Shown here piece after piece: positions 42,943 to 51,873 of a stretch of DNA of 64,000 bases. The position numbers and the translations under genes are program-made. Position 1 is the first letter of the stretch. The number at the start of each line of letters is the position of its first letter. Source of the DNA: Devosia sp. Lineage in GTDB: Bacteria; Pseudomonadota; Alphaproteobacteria; Rhizobiales; Devosiaceae. The notes below the pieces were generated by a model. It saw nothing but the letters and a program-made list of their open reading frames with translations. It was not told the DNA's origin and ran no database searches. Where the stretch lies: assembly GCA_017794705.1 (NCBI GenBank), contig CP051235.1, positions 2,815,001 to 2,879,000 of the forward strand, written 5' to 3'.

Positions 42943-44409
42943 TCAGTTCGCGCCGTGCGGGTCCTCGACCATCGGCCAGATATTGCGAGGCGCCTTGCGA
43001 TAGGCGGTTTCGGCTGGATTATTGGGGTAGGGCGATCCCGCCGAACAATAGATGATCTCCGCGGCGATACGGTTGAAGCTTTCAAAGAAATGGTTGGTGG
43101 ATTTGACCACCAGCAGCCGTTTCGCGGCCGGATCGATCCCCATTTCCGAAAAGAAAGAAGTGTCGAAACACTGGGCGCGGACGGTGTTGAGCACCAGCTC
43201 GATGCCGTCAAAGGTGATGGTGGCGGCATCGCCGATGGGCACATAGCTGTCGCCGAAACGCATCTGGGCGTCGGCGACCAGTTTCTTTACCGTCACCTCC
43301 CGGTCGACCGGCTGGCCGGTGCCGGGGGCCGACTTGCCGCCGAAACGCAGTTGGATGGTGGCGCCGGTGCCTGCGGCCATGCAGATCTGCACGGCTACCG
43401 GATCCCAGATGGTGGCCAGGGCCGCGTCGCGTTCGCCGCGCGCCAGCATGCGCTCGAGCAGCACGGTGGCATCGCCTGCCGTGCCGCCGCCGGGATTGTC
43501 CCATATGTCCGCAATGACCACGGGGCCGGGTTTGGTGTTGGCGGCAGCGCGATCTAGCGCTTCGTCCGGTGTCAGTTCCTTCATGCGGACCTTGCCGCGC
43601 AGGGCGAACAGATCCATGCCGAGTTCACGCGCCAGGGCCGCACCCGTTTCAGGCTTGCCGTCAGTGACAGCGATGATTTTTGTACCCATCTCCGGCACGT
43701 CGCCCGCCATGAATCCGTGGATTGCAGACAGCGACAATACGTCGGGGTCGTCGCGTTCGATCTCGATCAGCCGGTTGACGAAGCCGCGCATGGGTTCCTG
43801 CGATGTGGGGAAGACGTCGATCATCCGGCAATCGAAGGTGGACATGACAGGCTGCACCTTGCCGGAGAGCGCATCCACCGCGATGCGCCACAGGTCACGG
43901 GCGCGGTCGACGAAGTCGGTATGCGGGAATTCCTTGAAGGCGACGAAGAAATCGGCCGCCGCGACACGCTTGGCGGTCAGGTGGCTGTGCGGGTCGAGTT
44001 CAGCACAGACCAGCACATCCGGGCCGACAAGATCACGGACGCGGGTGAGAAAGTCACCCTCCGGGTCGTCATAGCCTTCGGCGACCATCGCACCGTGCAG
44101 GCCGAGCACAATGGCGTCGACGGGGAGCGCCGTCTTGAGCTGGCCGAGGATTTCGTCGCGCAGGGACTCGTAGCAGGGCCTGGAGACAAGTCCGGCCGGA
44201 TCGGCCCAGGCAGCCGTGCCTTCGACCAGCTCCCAGCCGCGTTCGGCGCAGACTTCGCGGCCGACGGTGAGGGGGGCGGAGCAGAGCGTCGGCGTTTTCG
44301 GATGCTGGCCCGGCGGGGCGTAGAGCGAGGCCTCAAAGGCCCGCTTGTCGATGCGGATGGGTGAGAACGTGTTGGTCTCGGTGGCCAGAACCGCCGTGAA
44401 AATCCTCAC
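42943..44409 (-). CDS. M81 family metallopeptidase (MlrC-like)
   Basis: 488-residue protein of the MlrC/M81 family, named after the microcystin-degrading enzyme that hydrolyses linear peptides. The signature IFTAVLATETNTFSP is at the N-terminus. GLHGAMVAEGYDDPEGDFLTRVRDLVG and CAELDPHSHLT contain the Asp and two His zinc ligands. VVIADIWDNPGGGTAGDATVLL and GIDPAAKRLLVVKSTNHFFESFNRIAAEIIYCSAG complete it. It lies 6 bp downstream of an NTF2-like gene, under a candidate RpiR operator. An amide bond in an imported glycopeptide or amino-sugar derivative is a possible target. Confidence 0.88.
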   Translation of the reverse strand: MRIFTAVLATETNTFSPIRIDKRAFEASLYAPPGQHPKTPTLCSAPLTVGREVCAERGWELVEGTAAWADPAGLVSRPCYESLRDEILGQLKTALPVDAIVLGLHGAMVAEGYDDPEGDFLTRVRDLVGPDVLVCAELDPHSHLTAKRVAAADFFVAFKEFPHTDFVDRARDLWRIAVDALSGKVQPVMSTFDCRMIDVFPTSQEPMRGFVNRLIEIERDDPDVLSLSAIHGFMAGDVPEMGTKIIAVTDGKPETGAALARELGMDLFALRGKVRMKELTPDEALDRAAANTKPGPVVIADIWDNPGGGTAGDATVLLERMLARGERDAALATIWDPVAVQICMAAGTGATIQLRFGGKSAPGTGQPVDREVTVKKLVADAQMRFGDSYVPIGDAATITFDGIELVLNTVRAQCFDTSFFSEMGIDPAAKRLLVVKSTNHFFESFNRIAAEIIYCSAGSPYPNNPAETAYRKAPRNIWPMVEDPHGAN

Positions 44410-44415
44410 CGCCTG

Positions 44416-44904
44416 CTAGCTCCCCATGGGGTAGGGCAGATAACCGGTAAAGCCGGAAATCCTGAAGCGGCCATCGACACGCTTGCAGTAGTAGAGTGTC
44501 TGCCAATTCATCCTGTCGAGCGTTCCGTCGGCCTTTTTGATGCCGCCGTCGAACTTCTTGTGCACCAGTGCCCTGTCGCCGTTGATCTCGATTTCCTCCA
44601 GCCGCGTGGTGGTAAAGATCGCGGTGCGCGGGTCCTCGGCGAATTCTATCGTCTGGAAGTCTTTCGCCTGGCGGAGCCATTCGTCGCGATAATCGGCGAG
44701 GGTGGGGAAGGCGAGGGTCCATTTGTCCGGGTTGCCGTTGTTCTGGCCGTGAATGCCGATGAATTCGGGTTCGACAAAATCGCCGGCGACCATCGACCAA
44801 TCGGCATTGAGGAAAGCGTCAATGTCGCGTGGCACCAGCATTTCCCAGATGGACTGACGGTCCTTGTCGTCGGCGGAGAAGGGATTGGTGAAAGGATCGC
44901 GCAT
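44416..44904 (-). CDS. NTF2-like (SnoaL/DUF4440-type) protein
   Basis: 162-residue protein with the cone-shaped NTF2/SnoaL pattern: an N-terminal helix with IDAFLNADWSMVAGDFVEPEFIGI, then LEEIEINGDRALVHKKFDGGIKK and TLYYCKRVDGRFRISGFTGYLP. No catalytic residues can be assigned. It is probably translated with the M81 gene downstream and diverges from ridA across 113 bp, where two candidate RpiR sites lie. Confidence 0.75.
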   Translation of the reverse strand: MRDPFTNPFSADDKDRQSIWEMLVPRDIDAFLNADWSMVAGDFVEPEFIGIHGQNNGNPDKWTLAFPTLADYRDEWLRQAKDFQTIEFAEDPRTAIFTTTRLEEIEINGDRALVHKKFDGGIKKADGTLDRMNWQTLYYCKRVDGRFRISGFTGYLPYPMGS

Positions 44905-44907
44905 TTT

Positions 44908-44922
44908 TGAAAATTTCTTACA
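44908..44922. promoter_or_regulatory. RpiR-type operator, site 2
   Basis: TGAAAATTTCTTACA matches 12 of 15 positions of the 37400-37416 core (TGAAAATTATTTTCA). It abuts the start of the NTF2-like gene at 44904, so a bound regulator would block that transcript. Confidence 0.5.
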
Positions 44923-44980
44923 TCTGAACGCACTTTATGCTGGCAAATTGCCGTCAAACTGCGGCATAGTCAAATGGAAA

Positions 44981-44995
44981 CGAAAATAATTTACA
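44981..44995. promoter_or_regulatory. RpiR-type operator, site 3
   Basis: CGAAAATAATTTACA matches 13 of 15 positions of the reverse complement of the 37400-37416 core. It lies 22 bp before the ridA start and its GGAGAGGAG ribosome site, in the promoter-proximal region of the ridA-rpiR-SDR-GH20 operon. Confidence 0.55.
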
Positions 44996-45017
44996 TTTCG
45001 GAGAGGAGATCGCCGGC

Positions 45018-45404
45018 ATGGGTGGCATCAAGCGCTACGGCGCCGAAAAGAGCGGGGCAGGGGGACAGAACCTGCCATTTGCGCGGGCCGTCGAGGCGGA
45101 CGGCTGGCTGTACGTTTCGGGCCAGGTCGCCATGAAAGATGGCGAAATCACCGGCTCGGGTATTGTCGAACAAACCCACATTACAATCAAGAACCTGTTG
45201 GCAATTCTGGACGAGGCCGGGTACGGGCTCGAGCATGTGGTGCGGGTGGGCGTGTGGCTGGATGATCCGCGTGATTTCTGGTCGTTCAATGGCGTCTACA
45301 AGAGCTATTTCGGCGAGCATCCGCCGGCGCGCGCCTGCGTGCAGTCGCGGCTAATGGTGGATGGCAAGGTCGAGATCGACTGCGTCTGCTATAAGGGCGA
45401 CTGA
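45018..45404 (+). CDS. RidA/YjgF/UK114 family protein
   Basis: 128-residue RidA-fold protein, a trimeric enamine/imine deaminase family. GGQNLPFARAVEADGWLYVSGQVAMKDGEI and the C-terminal HPPARACVQSRLMVDGKVEIDCVCYKG contain the Arg (PARAC) and Glu (VEIDC) expected at the active site. A variant role on an amino-sugar-derived enamine is possible. It is the first gene of the rpiR operon and is followed 1 bp later by rpiR. Confidence 0.9.
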   Translation: MGGIKRYGAEKSGAGGQNLPFARAVEADGWLYVSGQVAMKDGEITGSGIVEQTHITIKNLLAILDEAGYGLEHVVRVGVWLDDPRDFWSFNGVYKSYFGEHPPARACVQSRLMVDGKVEIDCVCYKGD

Positions 45405-45405
45405 C

Positions 45406-46296
45406 ATGCCGGCCACGGTCAGCGAACGGCAGGTCGATATTCTTGCCGCCCTGCAAAGCGAGATGGAAAACCTGTCGCGCTCCGAGGTGCGGATTGCCGA
45501 ACTGCTGTTCGCGGATACCGAGTTCGCGGTCAATTCCTCGATCATCGAACTGGCAGCGCGCGCCGAGGTCTCGCCGCCGACGGTGACGCGGTTCTGCCGG
45601 CGGCTGGGGTGTGCCTCCTATTCGGAGTTCAAGGTCAAGCTGGCGCAGACGACCTATGTTGGCTCGCGCTATCTGCAGCCGGACAGCCGGGATATGGGCA
45701 CCGCCGAAATCGCCGAGAACATCGTCAACCGGGCGCAGACCGCGCTTTACCAGATGCACCAGGCGCTGGACCTTGCGGCGCTCGACAAGGTGGCCGACCG
45801 GCTGAGCCAGGCCGACATGATCTATGCCTTTGGATCGGGCGGCAATTCCTCGATGATTGCCGACGAGATCCAGAACCGGCTGTTCCGGCTGGGGCTGCGG
45901 GTGACGACCAGCGCCGACCATGAAATGCAACTGATGATGGCGGCTTCGGCCAAAAGCCCGGACGTGATCATCGCCTCCTCGATTTCGGGTCGCAATATGC
46001 CACTGGTCAAGGCGCTGGAGGCGGCATCGGACTACAAGGTGTTTTCGGTGGCGCTGACACGCACCGGATCGCCACTTTCGCAGGCGGCGAGCATCACCCT
46101 GCCGATTGACCTGCCGGAGGGCGTCAACATCTACAAGCCGACGGCGGCGCGGTTCGCCTATCTGGCGCTGATTGACATCGTGGCGACCATGGTGGCGCTG
46201 CGCCTCAAGGACAGCGCGACCGAAACCTTGCGCCGGATCAAACATCAGATGGTGACGCACCGGGACGAGGACGACAAGGACGCGCTGGGAGACTGA
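45406..46296 (+). CDS. MurR/RpiR family regulator with SIS domain
   Basis: 296-residue regulator. The HTH domain (1-80) has the family signature LSRSEVRIAELLFADTEFAVNSSIIELAARAEVSPPTVTRFCRRLGCASYSEFKVKLAQ. The SIS domain (about 115-260) binds a phosphosugar: IYAFGSGGNSSMIADEIQNRLFRLGL and VIIASSISGRNMPLVKALEAA. It is encoded within an operon of ridA, an SDR and a hexosaminidase. Palindromes at 37.4 and 44.9-45.0 kb suggest it also controls the ABC importer and the NTF2/M81 genes. The effector is probably an amino-sugar phosphate. Confidence 0.92.
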   Translation: MPATVSERQVDILAALQSEMENLSRSEVRIAELLFADTEFAVNSSIIELAARAEVSPPTVTRFCRRLGCASYSEFKVKLAQTTYVGSRYLQPDSRDMGTAEIAENIVNRAQTALYQMHQALDLAALDKVADRLSQADMIYAFGSGGNSSMIADEIQNRLFRLGLRVTTSADHEMQLMMAASAKSPDVIIASSISGRNMPLVKALEAASDYKVFSVALTRTGSPLSQAASITLPIDLPEGVNIYKPTAARFAYLALIDIVATMVALRLKDSATETLRRIKHQMVTHRDEDDKDALGD

Positions 46297-47073
46297 ATGA
46301 TGAGCGTGGTGATTGTGACAGGCGCGGGGGGCGATATTGGACGGGCGATCGTGGCGGCACTCAGGGCGCCGACAAGCACGGTGATTGCGGCGGACATTAA
46401 CGGTGAATCAGCAGAGGCAACTGCCTCTGCGCTCAGCGGAGACGAGGGGCGCGTGGTGGCGATTACCTGTGACGTTAGTGATGCCGAAAGCGTCCGCGCA
46501 ATGGCGGATGCCGCGCGTGCCGAGGGCGAGGTGTCGGTGCTGGTCAACAATGCCGGCGCCGGGCACGGGCTTAGTCTGCAATCGACCACGCCGGAGGGTT
46601 TCCGCGCCGATCTCAAGCTCAATCTGGAAGCGGCTTACCTGTGTTTTGATGCGGTGAGCGCCGATCTCAAAAAGACCGCCGGCGCGCTTGTGAACATAGC
46701 CTCGGTCAATGCGATCGGGGCCTACGGGCACCCGGCCTACAGCGCTGCCAAGGCGGGACTGATCCAGTTCACCAGGCTGGTCGCCGTTGAGTATGGCAAG
46801 TTCGGCGTGCGGGCCAATGCGGTGGCACCGGGCACCGTACGCACGCGCGCCTGGGAGGACCGGGCGTCGGTCAATCCGGGCATATTCGACGAGGTGAAGC
46901 GCTGGTATCCGTTGCAGCGGATCGCGCGGCCTGAAGATGTGGCTGCGGCGGTGGCGTTTCTCGCCGGGCCGCAGTCGGCGGCGATCACCGGCATCTGCCT
47001 GCCTGTCGATTGCGGACTGACTGCGGGGCAGACCGAACTGGCGCACAGTTTCACCCAATCCGACGACTACTGA
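46297..47073 (+). CDS. short-chain dehydrogenase/reductase
   Basis: Classical SDR of 258 residues. The cofactor motif is VTGAGGDIGRAI (TGxxxGxG), ADINGES gives an Asp favouring NAD, NNAGAG is the structural motif, NIASVNAIGAYGHPAYSAAKAGL supplies the Ser-Tyr-Lys triad, and PVDCGLTAG ends the fold. It starts immediately after the rpiR stop. The substrate is unknown; the operon suggests oxidation of a sugar or sugar acid. Confidence 0.9.
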   Translation: MMSVVIVTGAGGDIGRAIVAALRAPTSTVIAADINGESAEATASALSGDEGRVVAITCDVSDAESVRAMADAARAEGEVSVLVNNAGAGHGLSLQSTTPEGFRADLKLNLEAAYLCFDAVSADLKKTAGALVNIASVNAIGAYGHPAYSAAKAGLIQFTRLVAVEYGKFGVRANAVAPGTVRTRAWEDRASVNPGIFDEVKRWYPLQRIARPEDVAAAVAFLAGPQSAAITGICLPVDCGLTAGQTELAHSFTQSDDY

Positions 47074-47106
47074 TTTTCCATTTTCCCGCATCCAACGGAG
47101 ACACTT

Positions 47107-49023
47107 ATGTCCACGCCTCAATGCCGTCTTGACTGTTCCTGGAGCCCGGTCGAGGGCTCGAACGGACGGCTGGAATTTACGCTGACCCACATGGCTGGTG
47201 CGCCGCTCGAGAATTTCAAACTTGCCTATACGACGCTGACCCGCGCCGATGATTTGAGCCAGGCGCACAATGCGAAAATCTCCGAGCGCATGGCGAACTT
47301 TCATGAAATCCTGCCGCCGGCGGGACTGGTGCTAAGACCGGGGGAACACTGGACGTTTGCGGTCAATTCACTGACCCGCAAGGCGGTACACCGGACCGAT
47401 GGCGTGTCGACGGCCTATGTGACTTTGGCCGACGGGACGGCGGTTGACGTGGCAAGTGGCGATCTGTTGCTGAAGGGGCGGGCGCCGAGTATGGCCCCGC
47501 AACTGATCCCCGAAGGCAAGGTCACGGTGCCCCTGATGGCTCTGCCGTGGCCGCAGAAGGTTGAAGCGGGCGGGTTTGGCGCGGCGCCGGTGGCGCTCTA
47601 TCCGGCAAGCGCCGAGGGCGACGCTTATGCGGCGCTTTCCGAAGTGCTGTCGCTGAGCCAGCGGCTGTTCCCGAACGCGATGGTACCGTTCAGCTTTGCG
47701 GAAGTAGACGGAGCGCAGGCGCTGGATGTTGCCAGGGCGTCCGGACTTCCTTCAGGCGGGTATCGGCTTGAGTTCAAGCCGGATAGCGTGGCGCTCTCGC
47801 ATGGCGATGCTGCAGGGCTGACCTACGGGCTGATTACGCTCGCGCAGATATTGCACGGCGCGCATCAAAAGCCGGACGTGTTCAAGTTTCCAACCAGCGG
47901 CAGCATTGCCGATCATCCGCGCTTCGAGTGGCGGGGGTGCCATCTCGATGTGTCGCGGCAGGTTTATGATTATTCGGCGGTCGAGCGGTTTGTGGACATC
48001 CTGGCCTGGAACAAGATGAATGTGCTGCACTGGCACCTGACCGACGATGAGGGCTGGCGGCTGGAGATCAAGGCCTATCCGGAACTGACCGAGATCGGGT
48101 CGCGGATGGGGCCGGGCGAGAAGATGCGGCCGCAATTGGGGACGGGTGCCAAGGGGCGTTCGGGTTATTTCACGCAGGCGCAGGTGCGGCAGTTGGTGGA
48201 GCACGCGGAGCGGCTGCATGTGGACATCATGCCGGAGTTCGATGTGCCCGGGCATTGCCTTTGCGTGCTGGCGGCACTGCCGCACCTGATCGATCCCGAT
48301 GAAGTGCCGAACAGCTATATGTCGGTGCAGGGCTATCCGAACAATGCGCTCAATCCGGGGATGGACGAGACCTATGCGTTCCTCGAAAAGGTGTTCGGCG
48401 AAATCGCCGAGCTGTTCCCGTTCCCTTACGTGCATGTGGGGGGAGACGAGGTGGCGCACGGGGCGTGGCTGAAGTCGCCCAAGGCGCAGGCGCTGATGGC
48501 TGAAAAGGGGCTTGAAGGCACTCCGGAATTGCAGGCGCATCTGTTGAGCCGGGTGCAGCAAATGCTGGCCGCCCGCGGCAAAAAACTTTCGGGCTGGGAT
48601 GAAGTTTCGCACGGCGGCGGCGTCGACCCGAAGGGCACCTTGCTGATGGCGTGGCAGAAACCGGAACTGGGTCTGGAACTTGTAAACCAGGGCTATGAAG
48701 TCGTCATGTGCCCCGGTCAGGCCTATTACCTCGACATGGTGCAGGCGGATGACTGGCTGGAACCGGGTCTGAGCTGGGCCGGTACGGTGCCGCCGGAGAC
48801 CACCTACGAGTATGAAGCAACCGGCAATTTGCCGCCGGAACAGGCCGGCCGGATCAAGGGGGTGCAGGGCTGTATCTGGTCGGAGAACCTTACGACACGG
48901 GCGCGCTTCAACCACATGGTTTTCCCGCGCCTGAGCGCGATTGCCGAGGCGGGGTGGAGCGACCAGTTCCAGAAGGACTGGCAGCGCTTTGCGGCACTGA
49001 GCAAGTTGATGCCGGTGCTCTAG
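47107..49023 (+). CDS. beta-N-acetylhexosaminidase, glycoside hydrolase family 20
   Basis: 638-residue GH20 enzyme that releases terminal GlcNAc from chitooligosaccharides or glycans. A beta-rich N-terminal region (about 1-130) precedes a GH20b-like domain (about 140-270). The TIM barrel begins PRFEWRGCHLDVSRQVYDYSAVERFVDILAWNKMNVLHWHLTDDEGWRLEIKAYPELTEIGS. The catalytic Asp-Glu pair lies in YVHVGGDEVAHGAW at about residue 447. No signal peptide is visible, so it probably acts in the cytoplasm on imported oligosaccharides. It is the last gene of the ridA-rpiR-SDR operon and feeds the nag operon. Confidence 0.94.
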   Translation: MSTPQCRLDCSWSPVEGSNGRLEFTLTHMAGAPLENFKLAYTTLTRADDLSQAHNAKISERMANFHEILPPAGLVLRPGEHWTFAVNSLTRKAVHRTDGVSTAYVTLADGTAVDVASGDLLLKGRAPSMAPQLIPEGKVTVPLMALPWPQKVEAGGFGAAPVALYPASAEGDAYAALSEVLSLSQRLFPNAMVPFSFAEVDGAQALDVARASGLPSGGYRLEFKPDSVALSHGDAAGLTYGLITLAQILHGAHQKPDVFKFPTSGSIADHPRFEWRGCHLDVSRQVYDYSAVERFVDILAWNKMNVLHWHLTDDEGWRLEIKAYPELTEIGSRMGPGEKMRPQLGTGAKGRSGYFTQAQVRQLVEHAERLHVDIMPEFDVPGHCLCVLAALPHLIDPDEVPNSYMSVQGYPNNALNPGMDETYAFLEKVFGEIAELFPFPYVHVGGDEVAHGAWLKSPKAQALMAEKGLEGTPELQAHLLSRVQQMLAARGKKLSGWDEVSHGGGVDPKGTLLMAWQKPELGLELVNQGYEVVMCPGQAYYLDMVQADDWLEPGLSWAGTVPPETTYEYEATGNLPPEQAGRIKGVQGCIWSENLTTRARFNHMVFPRLSAIAEAGWSDQFQKDWQRFAALSKLMPVL

Positions 49024-49042
49024 TGTTTTGGGTGGCCGGAAC

Positions 49043-49957
49043 CTATTCGGCCACCCGAACCAGTCTGCCATCGTCGCGGGTGACCATTTTGGTCCTGCCG
49101 GTGCGGTCCTTGTTGATCTGGTCCATCAATTCGGTGGCCGGGTCGAGATCGCCATAACCGGCGTCGTCGATGCTAAGGACGGATTCCTTCAAAAGGCGGG
49201 CATAGGGGTGTTCCGGATTGTCGAGCACGGCGCGGGCCGGACCCATTTCGACCACGTCGCCCTTCTGCATGATTATGATTCGGTCGGCGATGTAGTAGGC
49301 AGTGGCCAGGTCGTGGGTGATGTAGATCACTGACACCCCGAAATCGTCACGCAGGGACTTGAGCAGGTTGACGATAGCCATGCGCAGCGAGGCGTCGACC
49401 ATGGAAACCGGCTCATCGGCGATCAACAGCGTGGGATTGCAGATAAGCGCGCGGGCGATGGAAACGCGCTGCAACTGGCCGCCGGAGAGTTCGTGGGCGA
49501 AGCGGCCCTTCACCTCGGCATAGCTGAGACCGACCTTTTGCAGGGCATCGTCCATGGCCTGTTCGATGTCGGACTGTTTTGTCAGCTTCAAAAAGGTGCG
49601 AGCGGTGGAAATCAGGTAGCGATCGACTTCCTTCAACGGGTTGAAGGCTTCGAAGGGGTTCTGGAAGACGGGCTGCACCTCGTGCATGAATTTCAGCCGT
49701 TCGGCCCGCGAGGCGCGCAGGTCGACGCGGGTACCGTGGAACAGGATCTCGCCTTCGCTGGGCGTTTCCAGCCTCAGGATCATGCGCGCCAACGTGGTTT
49801 TGCCGGAGCCGCTTTCGCCGACGATGGTGAAAATCTCGGGCTTTTCAGCCTCGATGGTAAAGCTGACATCATTGACCGCGGTGATGTGGTTGCGGCCGAA
49901 CACACCGCCCATGCCGAAGCGCTTGGTGACATTGCGGACTTCGAGAATGTCGTTCAT
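49043..49957 (-). CDS. Opp/Dpp-type ABC transporter ATP-binding protein (DppF-like)
   Basis: 304-residue ATPase. Walker A is GESGSGKT, the signature is LSGGQLQRVSIARAL, Walker B is LLIADEPVSMVD and the switch is YITHDLATAYYI. VQPVFQNPFEAFNPL and the C-terminal HPYARLLKESVLSID are typical of oligopeptide-transport ATPases. The ATG at 49957 overlaps the preceding gene by 4 bp; the open frame runs further upstream through that gene. It is the last gene of the minus-strand operon. Confidence 0.92.
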   Translation of the reverse strand: MNDILEVRNVTKRFGMGGVFGRNHITAVNDVSFTIEAEKPEIFTIVGESGSGKTTLARMILRLETPSEGEILFHGTRVDLRASRAERLKFMHEVQPVFQNPFEAFNPLKEVDRYLISTARTFLKLTKQSDIEQAMDDALQKVGLSYAEVKGRFAHELSGGQLQRVSIARALICNPTLLIADEPVSMVDASLRMAIVNLLKSLRDDFGVSVIYITHDLATAYYIADRIIIMQKGDVVEMGPARAVLDNPEHPYARLLKESVLSIDDAGYGDLDPATELMDQINKDRTGRTKMVTRDDGRLVRVAE

Positions 49958-51009
49958 GCAGGCGCTCCTTCGGCCATCCGTGTGACCTTGGGCTGTCCGA
50001 GTTCGATCAGCGGCTTGACCTTGTCCGTGTGGAAACAGGCGACGCGGTGCCCTTCGCCCATGTCGACGAGCGGCGGATTTTCCTGCTTGCAGCGGTCTGT
50101 GGCCAGCGGGCAGCGCGGATGGAAGCGGCAACCCTTCGGCGGATCGGACAGGTTGGGCGGGCGCCCCTCGAGCGCCGGACGTTCCCTGGTGTCGCCAATG
50201 CGCGGCAGGCTGGCGACAAGATGCGCGGTGTAGGGGTGTTTCGGTTGCGCGAACAATTGCCGGGTCGGGCCCTCTTCAACGAGCCGGCCGGCATAGATGA
50301 TGCCGACCCGGTCGGTGATATTGGCGTGCACGGACATGTCGTGGGTGACGAAAATCACCGAAGCGCGCATTTCCTGCTGGACGGTGCGGATCATCGACAG
50401 AACGTCCTTTTGCACCACCACGTCGAGGGCAGTTGTGGGTTCGTCGGCGATGATGAATTGCGGCTGACAGACGGTGGCGAGCGCGATGGTGACGCGCTGG
50501 CGCATGCCGCCAGACAGTTCATGCGGATAGGCGTTGAGCACATTGGGCGAAAGCTTCAGCCGTTCGAGGTGGGCGGCGACGCGGGAGTTGAACTCGGCGC
50601 GCGGCAGGCCCATTGGCTTGAAGGCAAAATCCTCGAACGAGCGGCCGATCTTGCGGACCGGGTTCAATACGCTCATCGAGCCCTGCATGATGTAGCTGAG
50701 TTTCGACCAGCGGATGGCATCCACCTCTTCCTTACTGGCCTTGTTGGGGTCGATCTTTTGGCCACCGAAGTTGAATTCGACTTCTCCGTCGACGACGCGC
50801 AGCGGCGGACGGATGGCGGCGGCCAGCACCTTGATGAAGGAGGTCTTGCCGCTCGAGCTTTCGCCGGCAATGCCGTAGACCTCGTTCTCATGGATCGACA
50901 TGGTGATGTCGTCGACGGCGCGGACCTCGCGTTCCACCCCGAAGTAAGCCATTTGGTAGTAGGCCTTTAGGTTCCTGACTTGCAGCACATCTTGCTTTTG
51001 TTCAGCCAT
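49954..51009 (-). CDS. Opp/Dpp-type ABC transporter ATP-binding protein (DppD-like)
   Basis: 351-residue ATPase with GESSSGKTSF as Walker A (a Ser replaces the common Gly), LSGGMRQRVTIALA as signature, QFIIADEPTTALD as Walker B and FVTHDMSVHANI as switch. The C-terminal oligopeptide-transporter motif GCRFHPRCPLATDRCKQENPP carries four cysteines; in this family such cysteines can bind an Fe-S cluster. It pairs with the DppF-like ATPase downstream. Confidence 0.92.
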   Translation of the reverse strand: MAEQKQDVLQVRNLKAYYQMAYFGVEREVRAVDDITMSIHENEVYGIAGESSSGKTSFIKVLAAAIRPPLRVVDGEVEFNFGGQKIDPNKASKEEVDAIRWSKLSYIMQGSMSVLNPVRKIGRSFEDFAFKPMGLPRAEFNSRVAAHLERLKLSPNVLNAYPHELSGGMRQRVTIALATVCQPQFIIADEPTTALDVVVQKDVLSMIRTVQQEMRASVIFVTHDMSVHANITDRVGIIYAGRLVEEGPTRQLFAQPKHPYTAHLVASLPRIGDTRERPALEGRPPNLSDPPKGCRFHPRCPLATDRCKQENPPLVDMGEGHRVACFHTDKVKPLIELGQPKVTRMAEGAPA

Positions 51010-51011
51010 GG

Positions 51012-51869
51012 TCAGCCCCCCATCCGGCGCAGGCGGCTGCGCGGGTCGATATATTCATTCATGGATATGGCGAGCAGGAACAGGCCGAGGAATGTCATGA
51101 CAATCAGGGTGACCGGGATGATGATCCACCACCAAGTACCCACCACCATGGCGGAGTGATTGTTGGCCCAGTAGATGGTGGTGCCGACGGTGGGGATGTT
51201 GATGTTGGTGAAGCCCAGCACGCCCAGCGTGACCTCGAAACCGATCGACCAGATCATGTTGGCCATGGCGGTGGAGAAGACGATGGGCATGACATAGGGC
51301 AGGTGTTCCTGGAACATGATCCGGCTCGGCGACATGCCGGCGAAGACCGCGTGGCGGGTGAATTCGCGCGAGCGCAGGCCGATGGCGACGGAACGGATCA
51401 GGCGAGCGTCGAACGGCCAGCCGAGACAGGCCATGATCAGCGCCAGGCGGAACGTGTCGAGATCGCTGCGCAGGACGAAATAGAACAGAATCAGGATCGG
51501 AAAGATCGGGATGGCGACGAAGATGTCGTTGAAGAACATCAGCCCACGATCGACCCAGCCGCCGAGATAACCGGCCAAAAGCCCGACCGTGATCGAGATG
51601 ATGCGGCTGAGCACGGCCACTGTCAGGCCGAAGAACAAGGTGTTGCGGAAGGCGAAACTGAGGTTCCAGAACAGGTCTTGCCCGCGCGAGTTGGTGCCGA
51701 ACCAGTATTGCGCCGACGGCGGCTGGTCGGGGATGACCACGTAGATCATCTCGGGCGAATAGGGCGAGAAGAAACTGAGCAGCGCAAAGACGATGACGAT
51801 GGTCAGAAGGATCACGCCAATGGTGAATTCGATATTGTAGCGAATGAGGTCGGCGACGACTTTGAACAT
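51012..51869 (-). CDS. Opp/Dpp-type ABC transporter permease (DppC-like)
   Basis: 285-residue membrane subunit with about six helices. QYWFGTNSRGQDLFWNLSFAFRNTLFFGLTVAVLSRIISITVGLLAGYLGGWVDRGLMFFNDIFVAIPIFPILI is the DppC core. The EAA-like loop is SREFTRHAVFAGMSPSRIMFQEHLPYVMPIV. It follows the DppB-like permease by 4 bp. Confidence 0.92.
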   Translation of the reverse strand: MFKVVADLIRYNIEFTIGVILLTIVIVFALLSFFSPYSPEMIYVVIPDQPPSAQYWFGTNSRGQDLFWNLSFAFRNTLFFGLTVAVLSRIISITVGLLAGYLGGWVDRGLMFFNDIFVAIPIFPILILFYFVLRSDLDTFRLALIMACLGWPFDARLIRSVAIGLRSREFTRHAVFAGMSPSRIMFQEHLPYVMPIVFSTAMANMIWSIGFEVTLGVLGFTNINIPTVGTTIYWANNHSAMVVGTWWWIIIPVTLIVMTFLGLFLLAISMNEYIDPRSRLRRMGG

Positions 51870-51873
51870 GGGG

